From NCBI GenBank assembly GCA_965116765.1, contig OZ220718.1, forward strand, positions 1,798,001 to 1,862,000: DNA of 64,000 nt, written 5' to 3'. This DNA comes from JAJEEA01 sp965116765. GTDB taxonomy: Bacteria; Acidobacteriota; Vicinamibacteria; Vicinamibacterales; UBA8438. The position numbers and the translations under genes were made by a program. How positions within the stretch are numbered: position 1 is the stretch's first letter; each line of letters opens with the position of its first letter. Shown piece after piece: positions 1 through 8,396 of the stretch. The notes under the pieces were generated by a model. The model was not told where the DNA came from. It ran no database searches and worked only from the letters and a program-made list of their open reading frames with translations.

Positions 1-1365
1 GAAGTTGCTCATGATCTCCAGCGCCTCTTCGCGCAGCTCGGGGGTGAAGTCGATGACGTTCTCCTCGGGCAGGCCGAGGGCCTCGAGGGGCGCGGGCCTC
101 GTGGGGATCGGCTGGGTCGGCGAGAGCTGCTCGCCGGGCACCACCGACGCCGGCACCTCGACCTCCTCGATCGGCCAGACGGGCTCGCCGGTCTCGCGGT
201 TGAAGGCGAAGGTCAGGCCCTGCTTGGTGGTCTGGATGGCCATCGGCACGTCCTGCCCGTCGACGTTGACGTCGACGAGGATGGGCACGTTGGGCAGGTC
301 GTAGTTCCAGATCGGATGGTGCACGGTCTGGAAGTGCCAGACCCGTTCGCCGGTCTCGGCGTCGAGGGCGACGGTGCTCGTGCCGAACAGGTTGTCCCCC
401 GGCCTGAACCCGCCGTAGTAGTCGATGGTCGGCGCGTTGGTCGGGATGTACACGATGCCCCGCTCGAGGTCGGCGGACATCGGCGCCCACGACGACACGT
501 CGCCCGTCCACTGCCACGCGTCGTTCTCCCAGGTGTCGAACCCGAACTCGCTCTCGGTCTGGGGAATGATGTTGAACTTCCACTTGAGCTGGCCGTTGCG
601 CAGGTCGTAGCCGAGGATGTCGCCCGGCACGTTCTCGATGCGGCTCTGGCTGTAGCCCTGCTCGTGCGAGTTGCCGACCACGATGGTGTCGTTCACGACG
701 ATGGGCGGCGACGAGTTGGTGATGTAGCCCAGCTCCGGGTCGAGCCCGCTGTAGGGGTCGTAGGGGTGCCCGAGGCCCGCCAGCAGGTCGACGACCCCGG
801 TCTCGGGGAACCCGGGGACGTCCACCGGCGACCCGAAGCCCTCGATGTGGTCGCCGGTCTTGGCGTCGAGCGCGTGCAGGAAGAACGCCGGGGTCACGAT
901 GAAGATGACCCCCCGCCCGTCGACCTCGGAGTAGGCCACGCCCTTGCCGTAGGCGGCCCGCATCGACTGCTCCCACCGCTCGGTGTTGGGCTCGCGGTAG
1001 GTCCAGAGCGTCTCGCCGGTGGCCGGGTCCATGGCCACCACCGTGCGCCGGTAGCCGGCCACGGTGTAGAGGACGCCGTCGATGTAGCTCGGCGTCGACC
1101 GCGACGCGTAGTTCAGGTGCGGGCTGTAGTTGTCGCCCCGCCAGATCCACGCCACCTCGAGGTCCCCGAAGTTCTCGGCGTCGACCTGGTCGAGCGGCGA
1201 GAACCGCGTCCCCCAGGCGTCGCCGCTCTGGTACCACCACTCCCCGTGGGGCGTGCCGCGCTCCTGCTCCTGGGCGGCCGCGCCGGTGACGGCCAGGGCC
1301 AGCGCCAGCAGCGTGATCCACCCGAGGCGTCCGGCCCCCTTGCGACGTTGTGCCTGTGTCCTCAT
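1..1365 (-). CDS. PQQ-dependent dehydrogenase, 3' end cut by the window edge
   Basis: This is a secreted pyrroloquinoline-quinone beta-propeller enzyme of the soluble or membrane-linked alcohol/glucose dehydrogenase type. It would oxidise a small alcohol or sugar in the periplasm and pass electrons to a cytochrome. The ATG at 1365 follows a GGAGGG ribosome site. A short signal peptide (about residues 10-31, ending ATGAAAQ-like) precedes the N-terminal PQQ-family signature 'GDAWGTRFSPLDQV', which is followed by repeated propeller blades (VAMDPATGETLW, TVALDAETGERVWHFQ, FAFNRETGEPVW). 455 codons are visible and the frame runs off the left edge, so the C-terminus is unseen, including any heme-c domain. 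It diverges from the DUF2911 gene. The family is certain; the substrate is unknown. Confidence 0.9.
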   Translation of the reverse strand, partial: MRTQAQRRKGAGRLGWITLLALALAVTGAAAQEQERGTPHGEWWYQSGDAWGTRFSPLDQVDAENFGDLEVAWIWRGDNYSPHLNYASRSTPSYIDGVLYTVAGYRRTVVAMDPATGETLWTYREPNTERWEQSMRAAYGKGVAYSEVDGRGVIFIVTPAFFLHALDAKTGDHIEGFGSPVDVPGFPETGVVDLLAGLGHPYDPYSGLDPELGYITNSSPPIVVNDTIVVGNSHEQGYSQSRIENVPGDILGYDLRNGQLKWKFNIIPQTESEFGFDTWENDAWQWTGDVSSWAPMSADLERGIVYIPTNAPTIDYYGGFRPGDNLFGTSTVALDAETGERVWHFQTVHHPIWNYDLPNVPILVDVNVDGQDVPMAIQTTKQGLTFAFNRETGEPVWPIEEVEVPASVVPGEQLSPTQPIPTRPAPLEALGLPEENVIDFTPELREEALEIMSNF

Positions 1366-1542
1366 CCGTTCCCTCCGAACCTTGGTTGCGGGATTGCGGG
1401 CACGGGATATGACCGCGAGGAACGGAAGGTCCGCCCGCCGCGGTCCCAGCCGGCGAGGGGCCGGGCGTCCCGTACCGGTTACGAGCAATTCCGAGGCAAC
1501 GATTATACGCGCGTCGGGCGCGGCCACGTTATCCTTTGCGGC

Positions 1543-2181
1543 ATGAGAACGCGCATGACTCTCCGGCGAGTCCTGCCGGCCGCAGCCGGCGTCTGCCTCG
1601 TCGTCTCAGCAGCCGCCGCCTTCGCCCAGGAGCGCCGCATCGCGAGCCCGCCCGGCCGGTCGGCCACCCAGGTCGGCGGAACCTACGACGCGCGGGCCGG
1701 CAACGTGGGCGGCCGCTGGATCGAGATCCGCTACGGCCGGCCCATCCGGCGGGGCCGGGACATCTTCGGACCCGACGACTACCGCGAGTTCCTGAACGAC
1801 GGGGCGGACGTGTGGCGGGCCGGGGCGAACCAGAGCACCCGCCTGATCAACGAGACGGCGCTGTTGCTCGGAGACACGACCATCCCGCCCGGCGAGTACA
1901 CCGTCTTCATCGACCTCCAGGCCGATCCCTGGGAGCTCATCGTCTCGCGGTGGCCGGCCCAGCTCACCTACGACTTCGACAACCGGGACGCCCTGTGGGG
2001 GGCTTACGAGTACACGCCCGACCGCGACGTCGCACGGGCGCCGATGACGGTCGAGACGCTGGACCGCTCGTTCGACCAGCTCTCGTGGCAGTTCCTCGAC
2101 GTGACGGCGGACGGCGTCACCCTCGCCCTCCTCTGGGAGCGGACCCTGGCGTCGGTGCGGTTCACGCTCGAGCGGGAGTAG
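1543..2181 (+). CDS. DUF2911 domain-containing secreted protein
   Basis: A 212-residue exported protein. The ATG at 1543 starts a Sec signal peptide (MRTRMTLRRV, then a hydrophobic stretch ending AAAAFAQ). The mature part has the DUF2911 pattern: an opening 'SPPGRSATQVGG', an 'IRYGRPIRRGRDIFG' strand, then 'VWRAGANQSTRL' and 'PPGEYTVFID'. DUF2911 proteins are common in Bacteroidota and Acidobacteriota and have no established biochemical function. A TTATAC hexamer at 1503-1508 could be its -10 element. It is transcribed away from the PQQ dehydrogenase. Longer readings upstream of 1543 lie antisense to that gene and are not used. Confidence 0.85.
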   Translation: MRTRMTLRRVLPAAAGVCLVVSAAAAFAQERRIASPPGRSATQVGGTYDARAGNVGGRWIEIRYGRPIRRGRDIFGPDDYREFLNDGADVWRAGANQSTRLINETALLLGDTTIPPGEYTVFIDLQADPWELIVSRWPAQLTYDFDNRDALWGAYEYTPDRDVARAPMTVETLDRSFDQLSWQFLDVTADGVTLALLWERTLASVRFTLERE

Positions 2182-2205
2182 TCGGCAGCGGAGGCGCATC
2201 GCTCC

Positions 2206-2367
2206 CGGCGACCACCGATCTCGCCGGGCGCCGGCGTCGACATCGCTGCGGGAGAGCGGGTGGCTCTGCGGCTCTCCGGTGGCGTGTCGTTCAGCTTCAT
2301 CGAGGGAGAAACCACCAACGCTTTCGACGTCCGGGTCGGACTCGTGTTCGGCGTAGGAAACCGATAG
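2206..2367 (+). pseudogene. C-terminal remnant of an outer-membrane beta-barrel protein
   Basis: Downstream of the DUF2911 stop codon, and in the same frame, a start-less stretch reads PGAGVDIAAGERVALRL, SGGVSFSFIEGE, TTNAFDVRVGLVFGVGNR and then TAG. Alternating hydrophobic residues, aromatic turns and a terminal strand are what one expects of the last two or three strands of an outer-membrane beta barrel. There is no start codon, ribosome site or N-terminal part, so I read it as the end of a gene lost by deletion. Confidence is limited because the fragment is only about 54 codons long. Confidence 0.5.
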
Positions 2368-2435
2368 GTCGGTGAGGCGCGCGATGTCCGGCGTGTCCCG
2401 CCGACGACGCTGGCGGCCATCGTGCTCAGCGACCC

Positions 2436-4535
2436 TTACGGTTGCGAGTCCTCGACCGCCGCCAGCAGGGCGCGGTAGCGCGCGTCCGCCTCCGCGACGC
2501 GGGGCTCGAGCAGGCGGCGCTGGGCGGGCCACATCTCCGACAGCAGGCTGCGGGTCTCCCACGGCTCGAGGTCGCGGTTGGGGTCCACGGCCTCCGTCAG
2601 CAGCTCTCGGAGCCGGGCCCGCTGCAGGGCGACGAGCTCGGGTACGCGCTCGTCCCGGAAGAACGGCCGCCCCGCCGCGATCACGTAGACGGGCGCGCTG
2701 TGGGCGACGGTCAGGTTGCCCGGCTCCTGCCGCTCGCCGAACGCGCGGACGGCCAGCCAAAGGCTGCGGTCGGCCGTCACCGTGGTCCGGAGCCGGACGC
2801 GGTCTCGTCCGCCGGCGGGCTCGGTCGCGACCACCTCGCCGTGCACGACCAGCTCCAGCCGGTCGAGCCGGTCGAGATCGGGGTTGAGCGACGCCTCGGC
2901 CACCACCTCCACCTGAGCGCCCGGCTCGACGTGAAGCTCGTCGCCCGGCCTCCCGCCGTTGACGGTCACCTCGAGCAGCGGACCGTTCGTGACGTAGAGG
3001 CGGCCGGCGCGGAACGCGTCGAACCAGGCGTCGACGCTGAAGGGGCCGTCGATATGGACGTAGCTGCGCACCACCCCCGGCAGGTCCATGTAGGGGAAGT
3101 CGGAGCCGGCGGCCGGCAGCAGCTTGTAGCCGAGGTCGAGGAAGCCGTACCACAGATCGGTGGGCAGCCGCCCCTGCTGGAGGATCTCGACGAAGTCGAC
3201 GATGCCGAAGGGCACGTCGAGGGCGATGCCGCGGCGCCCGTTGAACAGCTCGGCCTGGTGGGCGTAGCCGGACACGCCGCCCTGGCGCCGCGACTCCTCG
3301 AAGACGCGGTGGTAGAGGAAGTAGGCCTCGGGGCCGACGTGGAGCGGCCGCTGCAGGTTGTGGTGGATGGTGTGGCCGCGGTGGACGGTCCGGGGGTCCT
3401 CCTGCCCCGAGACCAGCGCGTGTCCGTCGCGCTCGAAACGGCCCGCCGCGCCCCACGCCGGCTGGCCGAAGTGCGTGCCCGCCATGTTGCCCATCTGCAG
3501 GAGGTTGGCGACATGCACGTCCTCGGCCGCCACCTGCGCCCAGACGTTCTCGTCGCGGACCGTGTCGCGCTCGATGTGGATGTGGGCGTCGCCCGAGTAC
3601 CAGCCTTGCGCGGGCTGGTCGGCGTAACGCTCGAGGGCGACGGGAACGGCGGCGGTCTCCCCGGGCCCGACCTCGACCTCCGCGTGATGGACGCGGTACT
3701 CGATGCCGCGGGTGACGACGAGCTCGTAGGTCCCCGCGGGCACCCGGGCCTCGTAGCCGCCGTTCACGTAGAACGCCTGGCGGTGCGGCGACGGCCAGAA
3801 CGTGCGGCGGCTGAGCGAGAGCCGCCGGACCTCGTCGGTGTAGCGGTGCACGAGGACCGCGTCGTCCGACGGCAGGGGCAGCCGGCCCGTCGCGTCGTAG
3901 AGACCGACGCGGGCGGGCACGGGACGCCCCGACGCGCCGTCGGTGATCTCGAGGCGGACCCGGCCGATCGCCGAAGGCGCCTCGGTGGCGCCGCTGCGGG
4001 TCACCTCGACGTCGCACACGGCGAGTCCGTCGCGGCTGCCGGCGGCGATGTCGACGCCCCGCGTGCCGTGGCCCGCGAGCCGGGCGCGGTCCAGGGTCAG
4101 GGTGACGCTCTGCAGGGCGTCTCCGTTCCCCGCTTCCGGGCGCACCTCGGTCCGGCCCAGGCCGTCCCCACCGTTCCGGTCCCAGACGACGGTGAACGGC
4201 GTGGTGAGGGCCGGGGCGTAGGTCACGGTGAGGGTGACCGGCTCGTCGACGTCGAAGGCATAGCCGTCGTCGACGTCGAAGCCTATCAGCCCGCCGACCA
4301 CGCACCGGCGGCCGCCGACCGTGCGCGTCTCGACCTCGTTGCGGTAGGCGCCGAGGCCCAGCTCGGAGTAGCTCAACCCGTAGGTGTGGGCGATGCGCGG
4401 CGGGGTCCACTCGACCTCGACCACGTAGCGGGCCTCGCTGCCGTGGGCCCGGACATCGGGCACCGCCGCGGCCATCAGGGCGGCCGCGCACGCGAGCGCG
4501 CACAGGGTCGGGAACCGGCGAGGCGAAGGCTTCAT
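2436..4535 (-). CDS. CehA/McbA-family PHP-domain metallohydrolase, secreted
   Basis: A 699-residue exported hydrolase. The ATG at 4535 has an AAGGAG site just upstream and opens a signal peptide (MKPSPRRF to about residue 31, VRAHG). The N-terminal 300 residues are beta-rich, carbohydrate-binding-like modules. A PHP-type metal site starts near residue 315 with 'SGDAHIHIERDT' (HxH). Further histidines follow in 'HTIHHNL' and 'GYAHQAELFNG', then 'AAGSDFPYMDLPG' and the family's closing 'DAFRAGRLYVTNGP'. Related CehA/McbA proteins hydrolyse esters such as carbaryl; the substrate here is unknown. The gene lies downstream of the secreted aldolase on the same strand, with about 290 bp between them that holds nothing else I can recognise. 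Confidence 0.85.
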   Translation of the reverse strand: MKPSPRRFPTLCALACAAALMAAAVPDVRAHGSEARYVVEVEWTPPRIAHTYGLSYSELGLGAYRNEVETRTVGGRRCVVGGLIGFDVDDGYAFDVDEPVTLTVTYAPALTTPFTVVWDRNGGDGLGRTEVRPEAGNGDALQSVTLTLDRARLAGHGTRGVDIAAGSRDGLAVCDVEVTRSGATEAPSAIGRVRLEITDGASGRPVPARVGLYDATGRLPLPSDDAVLVHRYTDEVRRLSLSRRTFWPSPHRQAFYVNGGYEARVPAGTYELVVTRGIEYRVHHAEVEVGPGETAAVPVALERYADQPAQGWYSGDAHIHIERDTVRDENVWAQVAAEDVHVANLLQMGNMAGTHFGQPAWGAAGRFERDGHALVSGQEDPRTVHRGHTIHHNLQRPLHVGPEAYFLYHRVFEESRRQGGVSGYAHQAELFNGRRGIALDVPFGIVDFVEILQQGRLPTDLWYGFLDLGYKLLPAAGSDFPYMDLPGVVRSYVHIDGPFSVDAWFDAFRAGRLYVTNGPLLEVTVNGGRPGDELHVEPGAQVEVVAEASLNPDLDRLDRLELVVHGEVVATEPAGGRDRVRLRTTVTADRSLWLAVRAFGERQEPGNLTVAHSAPVYVIAAGRPFFRDERVPELVALQRARLRELLTEAVDPNRDLEPWETRSLLSEMWPAQRRLLEPRVAEADARYRALLAAVEDSQP

Positions 4536-4825
4536 CGCTGACTCCTTGCCGCTCCCCGCCATCGGTACTTGTAGGCGGGGCGAACCAGCGCCCATCGAGA
4601 CCGGTCGTCGGCTCCCGCAACGGCCCACCGGAACCGGGCGCAGGGAACACGAACCCTTCCCGCGGGCCTGGCGTCCGCCGCGAGGGCCCCGTCGCCGAAG
4701 AGCGGACCGGCGCCGTGCGGTGCCGCAGAGGGTCGAGACGGGAAGGGTCACGACCTGGCTCGCCCATCGTCGCCGGGGAGCGGCCGGCACGGGGTTACCG
4801 CCCGACCGTCCCCCGTCGACGTCGT

Positions 4826-5779
4826 CTACCAGGGCATCTGCCGCCCGGTGTGGCGGCGGCCCATGTCGGCCGCCTCGGCCCCGGGGTTCGACCCGATTCG
4901 CACGCCCTCGTCGATCATCGCGATGATGTTGCCGGCGTTCATGCCGTTGAGGAACGGGATGCCCGCCGCCCTCGTGGCCGCGAAGACCCGCGCCCGCGCG
5001 TCGACGAGCACCTGCGGGTTCTCGGCCCGCGACACGTTGTAGGACATGCTCATGTCGCCCGGCCCCCACTCGGCGAAGCCGACGCCGGGCACCGCGGTGC
5101 TCGCCTCGGCGTTCTGCAGGGCATGCCGATCCTCGATCTTCAGGCCGACGAGAATCTCGCCCTCGGGGTTGAGGGGCCACGGGTCGGCGAGCCGCTGGTA
5201 CTCGGCGTTCGACACGCCCCAGATGCGGGCCGCGAAGCCCTGCCCGCCGCTGCCGCGCAGGCCCTCGTCGAGGCTGTCGGCCTTCTTCGCGTGCGGATAG
5301 CGGGCCGACTCGACGAGCACCTTCACGACCTCGGGCGTCCGTGCGTGGGCCAGCAGCACCCCGTGCACCCCCGAGCCGAGCAGGTGCTCGACCATCCAGA
5401 AGTTGCCCCACATGACCGTCTCGTTGACGCCGCCGAACGGGAGCACCGCGATGACCGTCGGGGTCCGATGGCCGCTCTTCGTCGGCCCCCCGTCGACGAG
5501 CCCCTGCATGAACGCGCGCAGGTCCGTCATGTCGAACGGGCTGTGCTCGAGGTTGTAGGTGATGTAGTCGGCCCAGGTCTGGGCGAGGGCCTTGCCCTCC
5601 TCGTAGCCGCCGCCGCTGACCTGCGTGTAGTAGATCGGCTGGTCCTGCTCGAGCAGCTCGATCGCCTTGTTGATGCGCTTGGGGGTGTAGTCGCTCGAGC
5701 CGCCGCCCGATTCCTGGCCTCCCAGCGAGACCACGCCGACCGCCGCCGCCAGCGCGACCAGTGCAAGCTTCTTCAGCAT
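4826..5779 (-). CDS. HpcH/HpaI aldolase-family protein with a signal peptide
   Basis: A 317-residue TIM-barrel protein of the HpcH/HpaI (2-keto-3-deoxy acid aldolase / citrate-lyase beta) family. The GAGGAGG site 5' of the ATG at 5779 is strong. The family core is visible as 'LVGLKIEDRHALQNAEA' (metal-ligand Glu), 'VPGVGFAEWGPGDMSMS' (GPxDLS loop with Asp) and 'LNGMNAGNIIAMIDEGVRI'. Unusually, it begins with a Sec signal or lipoprotein-like leader (MLKKLALVALAAAVGVVSLG). Most relatives act in the cytoplasm on pyruvate or acetyl-CoA-derived substrates, so an exported version is unexpected. Its neighbours are a secreted hydrolase and, divergently, a secreted cytochrome. Catalytic activity is not assured. 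Confidence 0.85.
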   Translation of the reverse strand: MLKKLALVALAAAVGVVSLGGQESGGGSSDYTPKRINKAIELLEQDQPIYYTQVSGGGYEEGKALAQTWADYITYNLEHSPFDMTDLRAFMQGLVDGGPTKSGHRTPTVIAVLPFGGVNETVMWGNFWMVEHLLGSGVHGVLLAHARTPEVVKVLVESARYPHAKKADSLDEGLRGSGGQGFAARIWGVSNAEYQRLADPWPLNPEGEILVGLKIEDRHALQNAEASTAVPGVGFAEWGPGDMSMSYNVSRAENPQVLVDARARVFAATRAAGIPFLNGMNAGNIIAMIDEGVRIGSNPGAEAADMGRRHTGRQMPW

Positions 5780-5860
5780 GGTTCCTCCTCGTGCGGGTCA
5801 TCCTCGCACAGCCCGGCGCGGTTGCAAAGCCACGTCCGCGACGGCACGTGAACCGCCGGA

Positions 5861-5905
5861 TTGACAAGCCCTCGACACGGGCGCATGATTACGCTGATTA
5901 GGAGG
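5861..5905 (+). promoter_or_regulatory. Sigma70-like promoter and strong RBS of the cytochrome gene
   Basis: A perfect -35 TTGACA (5861-5866), a 17-base spacer and CATGAT (5884-5889, four of six matches to the -10 consensus) are followed by AGGAGG (5900-5905), eight bases before the ATG at 5914. This is the best canonical promoter in the window. Confidence 0.7.
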
Positions 5906-5913
5906 ACATCCCG

Positions 5914-7200
5914 ATGAACACCCGCGCCAGGACCCTCGGCTCGCTCGGCGTCGTCGTCGGCGCACTGCTCGCGGTGGCGGCCCTGCCCGCCGGCGCGCTC
6001 GCACAGGACCAGGAGGTCACGTTCACCCGCGACGTGATGCCGATTCTCCAGGACTCGTGCCAGAGCTGCCACCGGGACGGCGCCATCGCCCCGATGTCGC
6101 TGATGACCTACCAGGAGACCCGCCCCTGGGCCCGGTCGATCCGCGACAAGGTGGCGACCCGCACCATGCCGCCCTGGTACATCGACCCCAACGTGGGCGT
6201 CCAGGGCTTCAAGTACGACCGCTCGCTGAGCCAGGAGCAGATCGACACCATCGTGGCCTGGGTCGACGCCGGCGCCCCGCGCGGCAACCCCGAGGACCTG
6301 CCGCCGCCGCGCCAGTTCGCCGACCGCGACATGTGGCACATCGGCGAGCCGGACTGGGTCGTGCCGATTCCCGAGCCGTTCCTGGTGCCGGCGGAAGGCG
6401 CCAACTGGTGGGGCGACCTGTTCTCGCCGTCCGGCCTGACCGAGGACCGCTGGATCAGCGCGGTCGAGACCAAGCCGTCGGCCGAGGGCTTCCCGGTGGT
6501 GCACCACGCCGTGACCCGACTGCAGGAGCACGAGGACGCCGAGGAGGGCGACTTCCTGAACGAGTACGCCCAGGGCAAGAACGGCGACATCTTCCCGCCG
6601 GGCACCGGCCGGCTCGTCAAGGCGAACTCGGTCATCCGGTTCAACATGCACTACGCCTCGATCGGGCGCGACGTCACCGACCGCACGAGCGTCGGGCTGC
6701 AGTTCTATCCCGAGGGCGAGGAGCCCGAGAAGGAGCTGTTCTCGCGCGCCCTGGCCCAGAACTTCGACCTCGACATCCCGCCGGGCGAGGACAACGTGCG
6801 GCACGACAGCTATCACCCGTTCGAGAACAACGTGCGGTTGACGGGGTTCCAGCCCCACCTGCACAACCGCGGAAAGCGGCAGTGCATCGAGGCGATTCTG
6901 CCGGACGGGAACACCCAGACCATCAGCTGCGCCACCTGGGACTTCGGATGGCACATCGTCTACAACTACGCCGACGACGTGCAGCCGCTGCTGCCGGCGG
7001 GCTCGTTCCTGCACACGATCACGTGGCACGACAACTCGGCCGGCAACCGGTGGAACCCCGACGCGGAGAACTGGGCGGGCTTCGGCCAGCGGTCGAGCGA
7101 CGACATGTCGTTCACCTGGACGAGCTACTACGAGCTCACCGACGACGAGTACGCCGCCGCCGTCGCGGAGCGCGAGGCCATGAACGCGAACGACAACTAG
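5914..7200 (+). CDS. Cytochrome c fused to a PHM-like copper monooxygenase region
   Basis: A 428-residue exported redox protein. A signal peptide (about 1-30, ending ALAQ) is followed by one heme-c site, CQSCH (Cys49, Cys52, His53), in a 'TRDVMPILQDSC' context. The C-terminal two thirds carry the ligand pattern of type II ascorbate-dependent copper monooxygenases (PHM/DBM fold): adjacent histidines near 197-198 (VVHHAVT), a histidine near 246 (NMHY), an HxH near 315-317 (PHLHNRG) and a late methionine near 398 (DDMSFTW). These would match the CuA (HH, H) and CuB (HxH, M) sets. The heme would supply electrons to the copper site. Substrate unknown. It is followed by a hairpin and a second secreted protein. 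Confidence 0.85.
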   Translation: MNTRARTLGSLGVVVGALLAVAALPAGALAQDQEVTFTRDVMPILQDSCQSCHRDGAIAPMSLMTYQETRPWARSIRDKVATRTMPPWYIDPNVGVQGFKYDRSLSQEQIDTIVAWVDAGAPRGNPEDLPPPRQFADRDMWHIGEPDWVVPIPEPFLVPAEGANWWGDLFSPSGLTEDRWISAVETKPSAEGFPVVHHAVTRLQEHEDAEEGDFLNEYAQGKNGDIFPPGTGRLVKANSVIRFNMHYASIGRDVTDRTSVGLQFYPEGEEPEKELFSRALAQNFDLDIPPGEDNVRHDSYHPFENNVRLTGFQPHLHNRGKRQCIEAILPDGNTQTISCATWDFGWHIVYNYADDVQPLLPAGSFLHTITWHDNSAGNRWNPDAENWAGFGQRSSDDMSFTWTSYYELTDDEYAAAVAEREAMNANDN

Positions 7201-7202
7201 CC

Positions 7203-7234
7203 CGGATATCGCCGCCTTGCGGCGCCGATATCCG
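7203..7234 (+). terminator. Hairpin after the cytochrome gene
   Basis: Starting two bases after the TAG stop, CGGATATCG (7203-7211) pairs with CGATATCCG (7226-7234) around an inner GCCGC/GCGGC stem and a TTG-type loop. There is no T-run, so it could be a terminator or an RNA-stability element. Confidence 0.5.
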
Positions 7235-7248
7235 CCCAACCAATCCTG

Positions 7249-7284
7249 CAGGCGTCCGCACCGCGGACGCGGCGCGGACGCCTG
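7249..7284 (+). promoter_or_regulatory. Inverted repeat just upstream of a start codon
   Basis: CAGGCGTCCGC (7249-7259) is exactly repeated inverted as GCGGACGCCTG (7274-7284), with a further GCGGACGC inside. The structure ends 13 bases before the ATG at 7298 and abuts its weak GGAG site. It could be an operator dyad or an RNA hairpin limiting translation; no experiment is implied. Confidence 0.4.
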
Positions 7285-7297
7285 GAGCGAGAGACCG

Positions 7298-8215
7298 ATG
7301 AAGATACGCACTCCTCAACCGATCGGGATGGTGTGCGCGGCGTTGACGCTGCTCGCGCTGGTCGCGGCCCCCGGGGCCGATGCCCAGATTCGCTACGACC
7401 GCGGCCAGAACGTGGCCCCGGTCTTCGAAGGCTGGGAGCGCAACTCGGACGGCACCTTCAACATGGTGTTCGGGTACATGAACCGGAACTACCAGGAGAT
7501 GCCGGAAGCGCCGATCGGCTCGGCGAACTTCTTCGAGCCGGGACCCGCGGATCGCGGCCAGCCGACGCGCTTCTACCAGCGGCGCCAGCAGTTCGTGTTC
7601 CGGGTGCAGGTGCCGGCCGACTGGGGCGAGCGGGATCTCGTCTGGACCCTGACCACCAACGGCCGGACCGACCGGGCGATCGGCCGACTCTGGCTGGCCT
7701 GGGAGATCGACGACGGCGTGATACGGGCCAACCGCGGCATGGGTGCGCGGGGGGCGCCGGCCGACAATCAGCATCCGTCGATCGCCATCCCCGGCGGCAC
7801 CGACCTGACGGTGACCCTGCCCGACACGCTGACGATCACCGCGGTGGTCGGCGACGACGGCATTCCCGGGCCGCGGCCGCGGCCGCCCGAGCCCCCCGAC
7901 GACGACGACCCGCAGCGCGCGGCCCGGCGCGCCGCCGACGCCGCCCGCCGGGCGAGCCGCCCCCACCCCACGAACCAGGCCATCGTCAACGCCCGGGTCG
8001 CGGGCGAGACGGGGCTCGGCATCACCTGGCTCCACTACCGGGGACCGGGCCGGGTCCGCTTCGACCCGATGAGCGCCTCGATCGAGGGCGGCCGGGGCGG
8101 CGAGTTCGAGACCACCGTCACGTTCACCGAGCCCGGCACCCACGTGCTGCGCGCCTACGCCGACGACTCGATCACCACCACCCCGATCGACGTCACGGTG
8201 ACCGTGAAGGAATAG
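7298..8215 (+). CDS. Secreted protein of unknown function
   Basis: A 305-residue exported protein that I cannot assign to a named family. The ATG at 7298 opens a clean signal peptide (MKIRTPQPIGM, hydrophobic core, AAPGADAQ). The mature part has two beta-rich segments, 'FNMVFGYMNRNYQEMPEAP' and a C-terminal Ig-like stretch ending 'HVLRAYADDSI...VTVTVKE'. They are joined by a charged low-complexity linker (RPRPPEPPDDDDPQRAARR). The 'FGYMNRN' and 'PIGSANFFEPGP' patterns recur, from memory, in acidobacterial secreted proteins next to PQQ or cytochrome genes, but I would not give it a role. It probably shares transcription with the cytochrome gene and ends at a strong hairpin. Confidence 0.75.
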   Translation: MKIRTPQPIGMVCAALTLLALVAAPGADAQIRYDRGQNVAPVFEGWERNSDGTFNMVFGYMNRNYQEMPEAPIGSANFFEPGPADRGQPTRFYQRRQQFVFRVQVPADWGERDLVWTLTTNGRTDRAIGRLWLAWEIDDGVIRANRGMGARGAPADNQHPSIAIPGGTDLTVTLPDTLTITAVVGDDGIPGPRPRPPEPPDDDDPQRAARRAADAARRASRPHPTNQAIVNARVAGETGLGITWLHYRGPGRVRFDPMSASIEGGRGGEFETTVTFTEPGTHVLRAYADDSITTTPIDVTVTVKE

Positions 8216-8223
8216 GCAGGCCT

Positions 8224-8250
8224 CCCCCGGCGCTCGGCGAGCGCCGGGGG
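8224..8250 (+). terminator. Perfect 12-bp stem terminator hairpin
   Basis: CCCCCGGCGCTC (8224-8235), loop GGC, GAGCGCCGGGGG (8239-8250), nine bases after the stop of the secreted protein. The stem is perfect and very stable. No T-run follows, as often in high-GC genomes. Confidence 0.7.
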
Positions 8251-8396
8251 ATCCGCACGCATCGGCCGGGCTGTCCTGGACCGGCCTCCCCACGCTCGTC
8301 TACGTTTCCGCATCCGACCCGGACACAGGCCGCCTGCAGGGCCGGTAGTGGTTCGTCTGCCGCCGGTCGGCCGAGCCGCAGGGGGAAGGGCGACGG

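Noticed and set aside
1606..4767. A 1053-codon minus-strand frame
   Set aside because: It is a shadow of the PHP hydrolase in another frame and crosses the DUF2911 gene antisense. It is Arg/Pro/Gly-rich with no motifs.
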